Shown here piece by piece: positions 54,650-64,000 of a stretch of DNA of 64,000 nucleotides. Numbering within the stretch: position 1 is the first letter of the stretch; the number at the start of each line of letters is the position of its first letter. A model generated the notes under the pieces. That model was given only the letters and a program-made list of their open reading frames with translations. It had not been told where the DNA came from and ran no database searches. Where the stretch lies: contig BTPG01000001.1 of assembly GCA_036245525.1 (NCBI GenBank), positions 181,135,671 to 181,199,670 of the forward strand, in the 5' to 3' direction. A program made the position numbers and the translations under genes. The DNA comes from Semisulcospira habei. Lineage: Eukaryota; Mollusca; Gastropoda; Semisulcospiridae.

Positions 54650-55842
54650 ATAATAAATAATAATTACGGTATTTGTAATGCGCTTATCTTATAATAATTA
54701 TCTCTAAGCTCGCACTCACAACTAGCGCACGCATGCGCACACTTTAGACAATGACTCGCGTACCACAAATAGTGAAATACCTTACGACGGTCAGCTTGCG
54801 GTGGGGAGTGTGGTGATATAGTGCTAGAACTGTTGAAAGAGGTGGGTTTTGAGGGCGGACTGGAAGGAGGAGAGAGAGTGTTTCTGATGAAGAGAGAGTG
54901 GGAGAGTGTTCCAGGTGGATGGACTGTAGACGGAGAAGGAGCGGGGGCCAAAAGTGTTGAGTTTGGTTTGAGGGATGTGGAGGCGGAGAGGGGCGGAGGC
55001 AGAGCGGAGGGAGCGGGAAGGTGTGTAGTGTGAAGTAAGTTGGAGAGATAGGCAGGAGCGCAGTTGTTCAGGGATTTGTAGCAGAGAGACAGAATTTTGT
55101 ATTGGATGCATTGGGGGATGGGGAGCCAGTGAAGGAGTTTGAGCAGGGGTGTGATGTGGTCAGATTTTTTCTTTCTGAGGACGAGGTGGGCAGCATTGTT
55201 CTGGATGTGTTGGAGAGTGAAAGTGGTGGAGTGAGAGAGGCCGGAAAGGAGAGAGTTGCAGTAGTCGATGCGAGATAAGATAAGAGAGACAGCAAGTTTG
55301 GTGGCAGCTTCGGTAGTGAGGTATTTTCTGATTTGACTGATGCGGCGGAGGTGGAAATAGCATGCCTGGGCCATGGCGGAGACGAAGCTGGTCATGGACA
55401 GAGAGGAATCGAGGATAACGCTGAGGTTCTTGGCCGAGTCAGAGAGGGAGATGGGGGTGCTATCGAGTTGAAGGTGGAGAGAGGGAGGGAGCTGGGAGAG
55501 TTTCTGGCGAGTGCCTACCAGCATGGCTCCCGTTTTGTCGTCGTTCAGTTTAAGTTTGTTTGCTGTCATCCAGTTCTTCACGTCTTCATAGCAGTCAGCC
55601 GTGCGAGTCAGTAGTGACTGAGTGTTGTCGAGTTTGTCTTTGTCTAGCAGTTGTGAGTCATCGGCATAGAGGTGGTGGTGTATGCGGTGAGACTGGATGA
55701 TGTTGGACAGGGGAGAGGTGTAGAGTGTGAAAAGGACCGGGCCCAGGACGGACCCCTGTGGAACTCCACAGGAGAGCGTGACTGGGTTGGAAGAGACGCC
55801 GTTGATGGTGACGGACTGCTGTCTGTCGGAGAGGTAGGAGAG
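54650..55842 (-). mobile_element. CR1/L2-like LINE, copy 1, 3' part
   Basis: Minus-strand reading gives [26 protein letters not shown] (catalytic YADD), [27 protein letters not shown] and [15 protein letters not shown], characteristic of the CR1/L2 group. The 3' end has GCGCATTACAAATAC and an (ATT)n-like tail near 54650. The frame is open over the 305-codon C-terminal part but uses degenerate residues, so activity is unlikely. Confidence 0.8.
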
Positions 55843-56072
55843 AACAATGAACCTTTATTTTCCAACGGTAGAAGTTATTGGTAACAGGACCAGTTTTCAA
55901 ACTTGCCGTTGCTACATCTACTACATAAGTGACATAGGCATGTAAACATACACATACCACACACTGCTGCATGCACTGCTGCATTCGCTCACGCACGCAC
56001 GCACGCACCACGCACATACACACACACGCACTCAGGTACGCACGCATGCACATCGCAACCCGCGCATGCACG

Positions 56073-56114
<42 letters not shown>

Positions 56115-56513
56115 TGTACACCGCAATTCAGTACGCATGCACACGCACGAACACTCACACACACACTTACACACGCACGCACTCAGGCACATACGCACAA
56201 AAACAAACACACGCTCTCGGACACGCACTCCAGACATACCTACCCGCATACGCGTACGCACAAAAATATTAAATCAGTAAAAATACAAAGTAAAGCAATA
56301 AACAAAGAATCATTAAGTACATTAAAGTTCATACAGCAAGGGCAAATATGAATGCAGGTGCTATCTCTCCCCCCCCCCCCCCTCTCTCTCTCTCTCACGC
56401 CGACACACACACACAGCATGCACGCACGCGCGCACACACACACACACAGTCACACATACAGTACACACACACACACATACGCGAGCGCGCGCCCAACATA
56501 TCGAGCACACACA
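55843..56513 (-). mobile_element. Retroelement insertion rich in (CA)n
   Basis: Splits the CR1 copy between SAHSWF and [13 protein letters not shown] is repeated at the edges. On the minus strand it ends AAAATAAAGGTTCATTGTT, a polyadenylation-signal-like 3' end. The middle is a long (CA)n/(CGCA)n microsatellite. Confidence 0.6.
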
Positions 56514-57000
56514 TAGAAACCAGGAGTGAGCAGAGTCAGTGATGCCGAAGGAGTGGTGGAGTCGGTGGAGAAGGATAGAGTGGTCAATAGTGCCAAAGGC
56601 GGCAGAGAGATCGAGTAGTGTAAGAAGAGAGATGTTGCCCGAGTCGGTGGAGAGAAGCAGATCATTTAAGATATGTAGAAGGGCTGTTTCAGTGCTGTGA
56701 TGTTTGCGATAGGCAGACTGGAATGGACTGAGGAGGTTGTTTTCGGTGAGGTGGAGGTTGAGCTGATTGAGAACAACCTTCTCAAGAAGCTTGGACAGGA
56801 AAGAGAGATTGGAGACTGGGCGATAGTTCTTGAGTTCGTTTGGGTCGAGGTTGTGTTTTTTTAGGAGAGGACGGACGATGGCGGACTTGAAGTTATCGGG
56901 CACGGAGCCATTTTCTAGAGATGCGTTGATGATGTCGGTAATGAAGGGCAGAAGTTTTGGAAGGCCGTCGCGGTAGATACAAGCGATTGCTGAAACCCAC
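56514..57000 (-). mobile_element. CR1/L2-like LINE, copy 1, 5' part
   Basis: Minus-strand protein FKSAIVRPLLKKHNLDPNE, NYRPVSNLSFLSKLLEKV, FQSAYRKHHSTETALL and LLDLSAAFGTIDH: the fingers/palm of the same RT. The usual AFD reads AFG here. It is 5'-truncated near 57000. Confidence 0.8.
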
Positions 57001-57162
57001 CGTCCAGCAGTTCACACAGCTGAAAATAAATTTTGCACTGGAAACAGTTGTTTTTATATAGATTTTGTGGTAATGAGTTTTAAGTACTTTACTTCGAGTT
57101 ACGAAAGCTGCCGTGCATCAGTGGTCAGAAAACATCACTCAAATCTGTGTACAATATACCAG

Positions 57163-57285
57163 CAGTGGGAGATGAGGTCCCCATGATAGCTGATGGATAG
57201 TGCTAGATTAGTATGGCATTTAGGGAAGGCGCTGAGCTAAGCTGGAGCTACCACTGATCTCTAATGGCCAATCCATTTCCCGCTT
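57163..57285. repeat. Foldback MITE, degenerate copy
   Basis: GGGAGATGAGGTCCCCATGA at the left and GGCCAATCCATTTCCCGC at the right retain the family's outline with many mismatches. Confidence 0.4.
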
Positions 57286-57301
57286 TGGTGTGGTAGAAAA
57301 T

Positions 57302-57490
57302 GAGTGTGTGAAATCTGCAGCCACCCCAGTATGCAAAAGGTCATTCAGCCGATGCTGGCTGCTGTTGGTCCATGCATGCCTGTGTGTGGACGAGTGAGTG
57401 TGTGAAATCTGCGGCCACCCCAGTATGCAAAAGGTCATTCAGCCGATGCTGGCCGTTGTTGGTCCATGCGTGCCTGTGCCTGTGTGCGGA
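57302..57490 (+). repeat. 94-bp tandem duplication
   Basis: Two consecutive copies starting at 57302 and 57396, sharing GTATGCAAAAGGTCATTCAG and CCGATGCTGGC. Confidence 0.7.
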
Positions 57491-57589
57491 TGAATGGCAT
57501 CTGGTGTTGGCTTGATAAACTTTGCACATTCGGATGTAATGCTTAGAACTACAGGTCACATTAACCCATTCAGTCTCAACACCCTACAG

Positions 57590-57624
57590 CAGGAGATGGA
57601 TCGACCATGATAATTCAAGGGTAG
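57590..57624. repeat. Half foldback MITE, copy 5
   Basis: Only the left arm (CAGGAGATGGATCGACC to CAAGGGTAG) remains; the CR1 fragment starts immediately after. Confidence 0.65.
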
Positions 57625-58083
57625 CCCTTCTACATATCTTAAACGATCTGCTTCTCTCCACCGACTCGGGCAACATCTCTCTTCTTACACTACTCGATCT
57701 CTCTGCCGCCTTTGGCACTATTGACCACTCTATCTTTCTCCACCGATTCCACCACTCCTTCGGCATCACTGACTCTGCTCACTCCTGGTTTCTCTCCTAC
57801 CTCTCCGACAGACAGCAGTCCGTCACCATCAACGGCGTCTCTTCCAACCCAGTCACGCTCTCCTGTGGAGTTCCACAGGGGTCCGTCCTGGGCCCGGTCC
57901 TTTTCACACTCTACACCTCTCCCCTGTCCAACATCATCCAGTCTCACCGCATACACCACCACCTCTACGCCGACGACTCTCAACTGCTAGACAAAGACAA
58001 ACTCGACAACACTCAGTCACTACTGACTCGCACGGCTGACTGCTACGAAGACGGGAAAAACTGGATGACAGCAAACAAGCTTA
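57625..58083 (+). mobile_element. CR1/L2-like LINE, copy 2 (inverted fragment)
   Basis: Nearly identical to the matching part of copy 1 but on the plus strand: [40 protein letters not shown] and LYADDSQLL, ending at TANKL where the minisatellite starts. It is truncated at both ends, and it was inserted into the foldback element or joined to it by rearrangement. Confidence 0.8.
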
Positions 58084-60385
58084 ACCACTACGTACAGGAA
58101 TCATTGCGACTGAAACCACTACGTACAGGAATCAACACGACTAAGACCGCTACATACATAAATCATTGCGACTAAAACCACTACGTACAGGAATCAACGC
58201 GACTAAAACCACTATGTACAGGAATCAAAGCGACTAAAACCGCTACCTACAGGAATCATTGCGACTAAAACGGCTACGTACAGGAATCATTGCGATTAAA
58301 ACCACTACGTACAGGAATCATCGCAACTAAAACCGCTAAGTACAGGAATCATTGCGACTAAAACCGCTACCTGCGACTGAAACCACTACATACAGGAATC
58401 AACGCGACTAAAACCACTACGTACAGGAATCATGACTAAAACCACTACCTACAGGAATCATGACTAAAATCGCTACGTACAGGAATCATCGCGACTAAAA
58501 CCGCTACGTACAGGAATCATGGCGACTAAAACCACTATGTACAGGAATCATTGCGACTAAAACCACTACGTACAGGAATCATTGTGAATAAAACCACTAC
58601 GTACAGGAATCAATACGACTAAGACTGCTACATACAGGAATCATTGTGACTAAACCGCTACGTACAGGAATCATTGCGACTAAAACCACTACGTACAGGA
58701 ATCAACGTGACTAAAACCACTATGTACATTGATTGTACATTGCTTAACGTCCCGACAGCAACAAGGCTTTCTCAGGACGTGCCTGCACTGCTTGTGAAAA
58801 AAAACTAAACAGAAAATTGAATGTATGTCGCCAGCCGGTCAAATACATTAAATAAACCTACAACATGGGGCATAAATAAAGCTAAGACCATTTAGCAACA
58901 CACATCCAATATCAAGAGCTACAGGCAGTGCAGACAGTAGGGAGAGTTTTAAAAAGGCAAATACAGGTGAATGGACAAAGGGTAGACAGAAACACATGCC
59001 CCAGAATAGAGAGAAAAACCCACCCTGTGGGGCTGACCAGGGTGACCCTGGGAACTAAAAAATACCTAACCCCACCCAAGTCCCCCAGGGCAGACCCGGG
59101 TGGGGCCACTATGTACAGGAATCATCGCGACTAAAACTGCTACCTAAAGGAATCATCATGACTAAAACCGCTACCTACAGGAATCATCGCGACTAAAAAA
59201 CCGCTACGTACAGGAATCAACATGACTAAAACCGCTACGTACAGGAATCATCGCTACTAAAACCGCTACGCACAGGAATCAACACGACTAAAACCGCTAC
59301 GTACAGGAATCGTCACGACTAAAACCGCTACGTACTGGAATCAACACGACTAAAACCACTACGTACAGGAATCAACATGACTAAAACCGCTACCTACACG
59401 AATCATCGCGACTAAAACCGCTACATACAGGAATCATTGTGACTAAAACCGCTACGTACAGGAATCAACAGGACTAAAACCGCTACCTACAGGAATCATC
59501 GTGACTAAAACCGCTACATACAGGAATCATTGCGACTAAAACCACTATGTACAGGAATCAACATGACTAAAACCACTACCTACAGGAATCGTCGCGACTA
59601 AAACCGCTACATACAGGAATCATTGTGACTAAAACCACTACGTACAGGAATCAACACAACTAAGACCGCTACGTACAGGAATCATTGCGACTAAAACCAC
59701 TACGTACAGGAATCATTGCAACTAAAACCACTACGTACAGGAATCAACACGACTAAGACCGCTACGTACAGGAATCATTGCGACTAAAACCGCTACGTAC
59801 AGGAATCATTGCGACTAAAACCACTATGTACAGGAATCAACGCGACTAAAACCACTACGCACAGGAATCATTGCGACTAAAACCACTATGTACAGGAATC
59901 ATCACGACTAAAACCACTACGTACAGGAATCATCACGACTAAAACCACTATGAACAGGAATCATCGCAACTAAAACCGCTACCTACAGGAATCATCGCGA
60001 TTAAAACTGCTACGTACAGGAATCATTGCGATTAAAACCACTACGTACAGGAATCATTGTGACTAAAACCACTTCGTACAGGAATCATTGCGACTAAAAC
60101 CACTACATACAGGAATCAACACGACTAAGACCGCTACATACAGGAATCATCGCGACTGAAACCGCTACGTACAGGAATCATTGCGACTAAAACCACTACG
60201 TACAGAAATCAACACAACTAAGACCGCTACGTACAGGAATCATTGCGACTAAAACCGCTAAGTACAGGTATCATCGTGATTGAAACCACTACGTACAGGA
60301 ATCATTGTGACTAAAACCGCTACCTACAGGAATCATCATGACTAAAACCTCTACCTACAAGAATTATCGCGACTAAAACCGCTAC
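58084..60385 (+). repeat. 31-32 bp minisatellite, about 60 copies
   Basis: Degenerate tandem units built of ACTAAAACCACTACGTACAG and GAATCATTGCG-like halves, with variants CGCTACATACA and AACACG. One SINE-like insertion (58729-59105) interrupts it. The right end meets the LTR. Confidence 0.9.
58729..59105 (+). mobile_element. SINE-like retroposon, copy 3
   Basis: CCACTATGTACA flanks it at 58717-58728 and 59106-59117, and removing it restores the minisatellite phase. It is about 377 bp, uninterrupted, and the reference copy for the family. Confidence 0.75.
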
Positions 60386-60810
60386 TGTTACGTGGTGGAG
60401 TTGTAGTCGAAGTATGATAAACACACCAGACACACACACGTAGAGTTCTTTAAAGTAAACCTCGTTCAGCTGCAATCCGTCACACGTGGCTTAAGGATGT
60501 AGACAATACTGGAGTAACAGTTCCAACAATATTTAATTCAGCGATGCGATATCCACACAGTAATGCACTCTCAAATGCACAAACTACTGAATACAAAGTC
60601 ACTTCTGCGATGTCCTCACTACGACTCAAAGTTTCTCATACACAGCGCCTCTCGCAATAAACTGCGTATCTCTACAACTGACAAAGCAAGACAATGTACT
60701 CACGGGCTTTCCCAGCGCCCTCCTTATATACACTATCAAAATCTAGAATCTTCTACGGAAATCAAGTAACTCAACCAATCAGAACGAAACGCGCAGCCGA
60801 AACTCATTAA

Positions 60811-61772
60811 CCCATATCCATCTGGAAGACACTTCCAGTCAGGCACTCTGTGAGCTAAGAGGCCTTACAGAGAGTGCCTGCTCAGAGCTGACCGTTTTTT
60901 AGGAAATTTTAGTGCACGAGTGGTAGTTGTATAAAAGGCTTAAAACAGTCTCAACCCCACCCTAAAACATTACGTGTTGCATATCAGCAGATTCAGCATT
61001 GAATATACTAGCTATCCATGTAAAAATAAACTGAGAAAAAGAAAACAGAAAAAAAATATTTTAGTGTAAAAGTGAGTTTATTGCAAAAATGTTCACATAC
61101 CTTGTGTTCAAATACATTATTTCAATAGAAGGATCCAAAATCACTGCAGCATATATGCCTGTAAAATATACACACTTCTATTTTCTGCCTAATAAAAAAA
61201 GACTGAATGAAATCCATCAAGTGGTTTGAAAACTACACATTTTCTATTGACGCAAGGAATAAAATTGTCACGTTGCCAGCCATCTTGAAACCGAGGAAAA
61301 TCATCGTCTTCCTCACTATCGCCGAAAATTTCACGAACTAAATCACTCAACTCATCGTAAACTTGTACATCTCGAATCTCCACCAACTCTTCATCTTCCC
61401 CTAATATGTTGTCGTCAGAATCTAATTCAAAATCGCCACTTGTATCGCTCACATCCTCTCTCTCACCTGGCTCGGCAATCATGCTCGATGTATTCACTCT
61501 AACGCGCGGCGAAAATTAGCGTAAAAAAGGCTTACAACTTCCAGCAAATTCTCGGTCGGAACTGGGAAAAGTGCACATATTTCGATGACGTTTAGAGCAC
61601 TAACCTGTGATGTCATGGGAAGTAGGGGTTTACGTGTACACAGAGGGACACAGGGGAACCACCTAAACTACGCGTCGGCGAGTATACCGTCGGAAAGGGG
61701 GGCCTACGCGCGGCGGAGTATTCCGATGGAAATGGGTGTGTACGCACGCGGGCGTATACCGATGGATATGGG
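60811..61772. mobile_element. piggyBac-type element nested in the LTR
   Basis: TTAA flanks both ends (60807-60810 and 61773-61776), with 12-bp terminal inverted repeats CCCATATCCATC / GATGGATATGGG. A subterminal hairpin (CAGGCACTCTGT near 60840, and complement) and three imperfect ~35-bp repeats with GTATACCG near the right end are present. Internally it keeps only a short transposase-like remnant. Confidence 0.75.
61189..61497 (-). pseudogene. N-terminal piggyBac transposase remnant
   Basis: A 102-codon ORF with a strongly acidic stretch (ELDSDDNILGEDEELVEI, then GDSEEDDDF) followed by GWQRDNFIPCVNR. Acidic N-termini are usual in piggyBac transposases, and the TTAA-bounded element supports this. 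The DDE catalytic domain is absent, so the element is non-autonomous. Confidence 0.5.
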
Positions 61773-62208
61773 TTAACATAAACTTTCCAGAAACAAAATA
61801 TCAGGCTACAAAAATACGGCTGCTCACTTCAGCTCTAAATTCTAACGTATAATTAAGACACATAAAAGTATGGTATCCCTATCTATGATAGCTCAAAAGG
61901 TACGAGAACATTCCCAAAAAAAAACAAAGGCTGCTCGATACACGCGCACAGGAAAACAAGTAGCGAAAATGTAGCGATGTCAGATGTCAACTAACCGACG
62001 TGACACTTACGAGGCCACTAGACAGTGCGACCTTTCTAGCACGCTCCGGACTAAACAAAACGAAAACGGCTCTACTCACGAACAAAAGAAAATCTTACTA
62101 AAAAAAAACACGTGAATCATAACCGTGATAGCTCAAATAAACATCGGGTCGTTACCTACGATCAACACATGTACGCTCTCACAGGATAACACAACCACAA
62201 TCGTAACA

Positions 62209-62230
62209 TTACCCCCCCCTCTTAAGAATG
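62209..62230 (-). promoter_or_regulatory. Polypurine tract
   Basis: On the minus strand CTTAAGAGGGGGGGGTAA lies immediately before the LTR start TGTTACG, the position expected for second-strand priming. Confidence 0.7.
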
Positions 62231-62419
62231 AAATTTCAAAAAAAATTTCTTCTCAAATTTCAAAAATACGGTTGTGGCTGTGTAAACCTACACAAAACCC
62301 TAAACAAATATAATTACACATCAAAAATCGAATTAAAACAAAAACGTCTCACAGTTCCTGTAAACAGTCCTGAGCATCGAAATGTTTCATACAAAAGTTC
62401 TGGACACAGAAATGTTCAT

Positions 62420-64000
62420 TTAAACTGCTCTGCTCAGGTAATCTGCTCCAAAATTCTGCGAACCCTTGATAGACTGTAGTTTAATGTCAAAATTCTGCAA
62501 GAACATCGCCCATCTCATAATACGAGAATTAGTAAACTTTGCAGAGTTTAGATAGTTCAAGGGCTGATGGTCTGTTTGGAGAACAAATGGCACTCCCAGA
62601 AGGTACAGTTCGAATCGCCTTACTCCCCAAATGATGGCTAGGCACTCCTTCTCGATGGTCGAGTAGTTTCTCTCAGCTCTGGTCAACTTTCTGCTGGCGT
62701 AGCTCACTGGGTGGAGTTTTCCGTTATCTTCTTGCATCAAGACAGCACCTACTCCTTCGTTGGAGGCGTCTGTTCTCAGGAAGAACGTTTTCAACGGGTT
62801 AGAAAGGTGTAGAATAGGCTTCTCGGTAAGGATGTCTCGAACCGCCTGGAATGCTTGCTGTTGGGCATCTTCCCACTTCACTATGTTAGGTTGTCCTTTC
62901 CTCAGCAAATCAGTCAGGGGTGCTGTAACTGCCGCAAAGTTTGGTATGAACTCCCGGTAGTAGTTCGCCAAGCCCATAAATGAGCGGACTTGCGTCTTGG
63001 TCGTAGGTCGCGGGGCATCCCTGATCTTCTGCACGTTGGCGTCGTGTAGCCCTTTTAAACCTTCGCTCAATTTATGTCCAATGAAGTCTATGTTGTCAGC
63101 CCCAAGAATACACTTGCTTGGACGGATGGTGAAATTCGCATCTGACAGTCTTTGGAACAGTTCTCGGAGGGCTTTGAGGTGGTCCTCCCAAGTTTTGGTA
63201 TGGATCAAAATGTCATCCCAGTAAAAGACCACATTTTGCATATCTTCTAGGATCTTTTTCAGTCCTCTCTTTAATGTGGCACCACTGTTCACCATACCAA
63301 AAGGCATCTTCAAGAACTCCCAATGACCGTCGGGTGTGACGAACGCTGTCTTGGGAATATCTTTTTCGGCAACCTTGATTTGCCAATACCCTTTGCTTAA
63401 GTCAATTTTGGAGAAAAATCGATCTCCACTGACCTTCTGGAACAGTTCTTCTGCTGTGGGCATAGGCTCTGGATCAAAGATTGTTAGTTTATTGAGTCTG
63501 CGATAGTCCACACACACTCGGTTGGATCCATCTGGTTTCTTCACGATGACAACTGGGGACGCATAGGGTGACTTGGACTCTCTGATGACATTCAGACTCA
63601 GCATTTCCTTGATATCCTTTTTCAATTCTTCCCTCGTGTTATAAGGAAGACGATAAGGTTTGCTGCGAACTGGCTCGTTTGACGTCAGGTTTACCTCGTG
63701 CTGGATGGTGTCTGTTGTCCCTGGGTCAGGTGTAAACCGATGCTCGAACTCTTGAGTCAGGATGCGCAGTTCTTCACGTTGAGTCTGGGTCAGATTCTGA
63801 CCGAACTGGATATCTTCTACATTCTCTTTGTGTCGGAGTTCATTAAGGTCAAACAGGTTCTCGTCGTCTAGTCTTTCGTCATCATCAAAACGCACCGATT
63901 CCACCAATTTTGGTTTGTCTTGACCTCTCTGTAGCTCCACCAGCCTTTCTTTATTCACCACTGCTGCTTCCGTGTTGTCCGCCACTTTAAGAGGGATGGT
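62420..64000 (-). CDS. Ty3/gypsy pol: reverse transcriptase and RNase H, open at the window edge
   Basis: The frame stays open to the right edge. Domains: spacer before RT (GQNLTQTQREELRIL, SKPYRLPYN), RT with RVCVDYRRLN, FSKIDLSKGYWQIKV, LKMPFGMVNSGATLKRG and FYWDDILIHT (Y-W-D-D active site, ~residue 252 from 63985), then RNase H with LRTDASNEGVGAVL (~403) and TIEKECLAIIW. It ends QNFGADYLSRAV. No integrase follows: the stop is ~190 bp from the polypurine tract. Either integrase was deleted or it lies upstream of RT, as in Gmr1-type elements. No internal stop is seen. Confidence 0.85.
   Translation of the reverse strand, partial: TIPLKVADNTEAAVVNKERLVELQRGQDKPKLVESVRFDDDERLDDENLFDLNELRHKENVEDIQFGQNLTQTQREELRILTQEFEHRFTPDPGTTDTIQHEVNLTSNEPVRSKPYRLPYNTREELKKDIKEMLSLNVIRESKSPYASPVVIVKKPDGSNRVCVDYRRLNKLTIFDPEPMPTAEELFQKVSGDRFFSKIDLSKGYWQIKVAEKDIPKTAFVTPDGHWEFLKMPFGMVNSGATLKRGLKKILEDMQNVVFYWDDILIHTKTWEDHLKALRELFQRLSDANFTIRPSKCILGADNIDFIGHKLSEGLKGLHDANVQKIRDAPRPTTKTQVRSFMGLANYYREFIPNFAAVTAPLTDLLRKGQPNIVKWEDAQQQAFQAVRDILTEKPILHLSNPLKTFFLRTDASNEGVGAVLMQEDNGKLHPVSYASRKLTRAERNYSTIEKECLAIIWGVRRFELYLLGVPFVLQTDHQPLNYLNSAKFTNSRIMRWAMFLQNFDIKLQSIKGSQNFGADYLSRAV

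Larger units (their letters stand above)
60386..62208 (-). mobile_element. 3' LTR of the Ty3/gypsy element
   Basis: On the minus strand the LTR starts TGTTACG (62208) and ends CGTAACA (60386), a perfect 7-bp terminal inversion. It is 1823 bp, but 966 bp of that is the piggyBac-type insertion with one TTAA, leaving about 857 bp. A polypurine tract precedes it. Only the left flank (GCTAC) is visible, so the TSD cannot be checked. Confidence 0.75.

Noticed and set aside
55985..56500. Cys/Val/His/Thr-rich ORFs
   Set aside because: They are translations of a (CA)n microsatellite.

Overview
This window looks like repeat-dense chromosomal DNA of an invertebrate animal, most likely a lophotrochozoan such as a mollusc. 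The evidence is several animal LINE families with APE-type endonuclease, many MITEs, long satellites, a Ty3/gypsy element, and one recognisable spliced host gene: the first two coding exons of RNF207 at 52.5-53.9 kb. The species assignment is inference; there is no rRNA or complete host gene to anchor it. Positions 6001-6500 are an assembly gap.

Layout. 1-2.6 kb: a decayed RTE-like LINE (family A). 2.6-5.7 kb: foldback elements and a short tandem repeat carrying nested insertions. 5.7-10.45 kb: a compact AT-rich cluster of virus-like genes on both strands (a Pro/Gly-rich membrane protein, a 412-aa tail-anchored protein, a penton-like protein, a fibre-like protein broken by a frameshift, a 224-aa membrane protein, and a 30-aa ORF ending in a PPxY motif). 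It resembles the structural half of a Polinton/adintovirus-type element, but no polymerase, integrase or packaging ATPase is visible. 10.6-24.6 kb: MITE, G-rich repeats, and LINEs. Target-site duplications give the order of a three-deep nest, C into A, then B into the C/A junction. A near-full-length young B copy lies at 20.4-23.7 kb. 24.7-38.5 kb: a 191-192 bp satellite, head-to-head around 27.66 kb. 38.5-46.4 kb: two arrays of a 375/376-bp monomer, each flanked by a direct repeat of about 9-10 bp that looks like a target-site duplication, separated by more satellite. 46.4-52.4 kb: SINE-like and LINE fragments and a decayed invertebrate gene. 52.5-53.9 kb: RNF207 exons 1-2. 54.6-58.1 kb: two inverted CR1/L2-type LINE pieces. 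58.1-60.4 kb: a 31-32 bp minisatellite. 60.4-64 kb: the 3' half of a Ty3/gypsy element whose LTR holds a piggyBac-type element.

The most unusual signals are the tandem arrays that appear to have inserted as units (one made of exactly six monomers and five linkers, the other with a twin-priming-like inversion) and the virus-like gene cluster. All homology statements come from reading motifs by eye; no database search was run.
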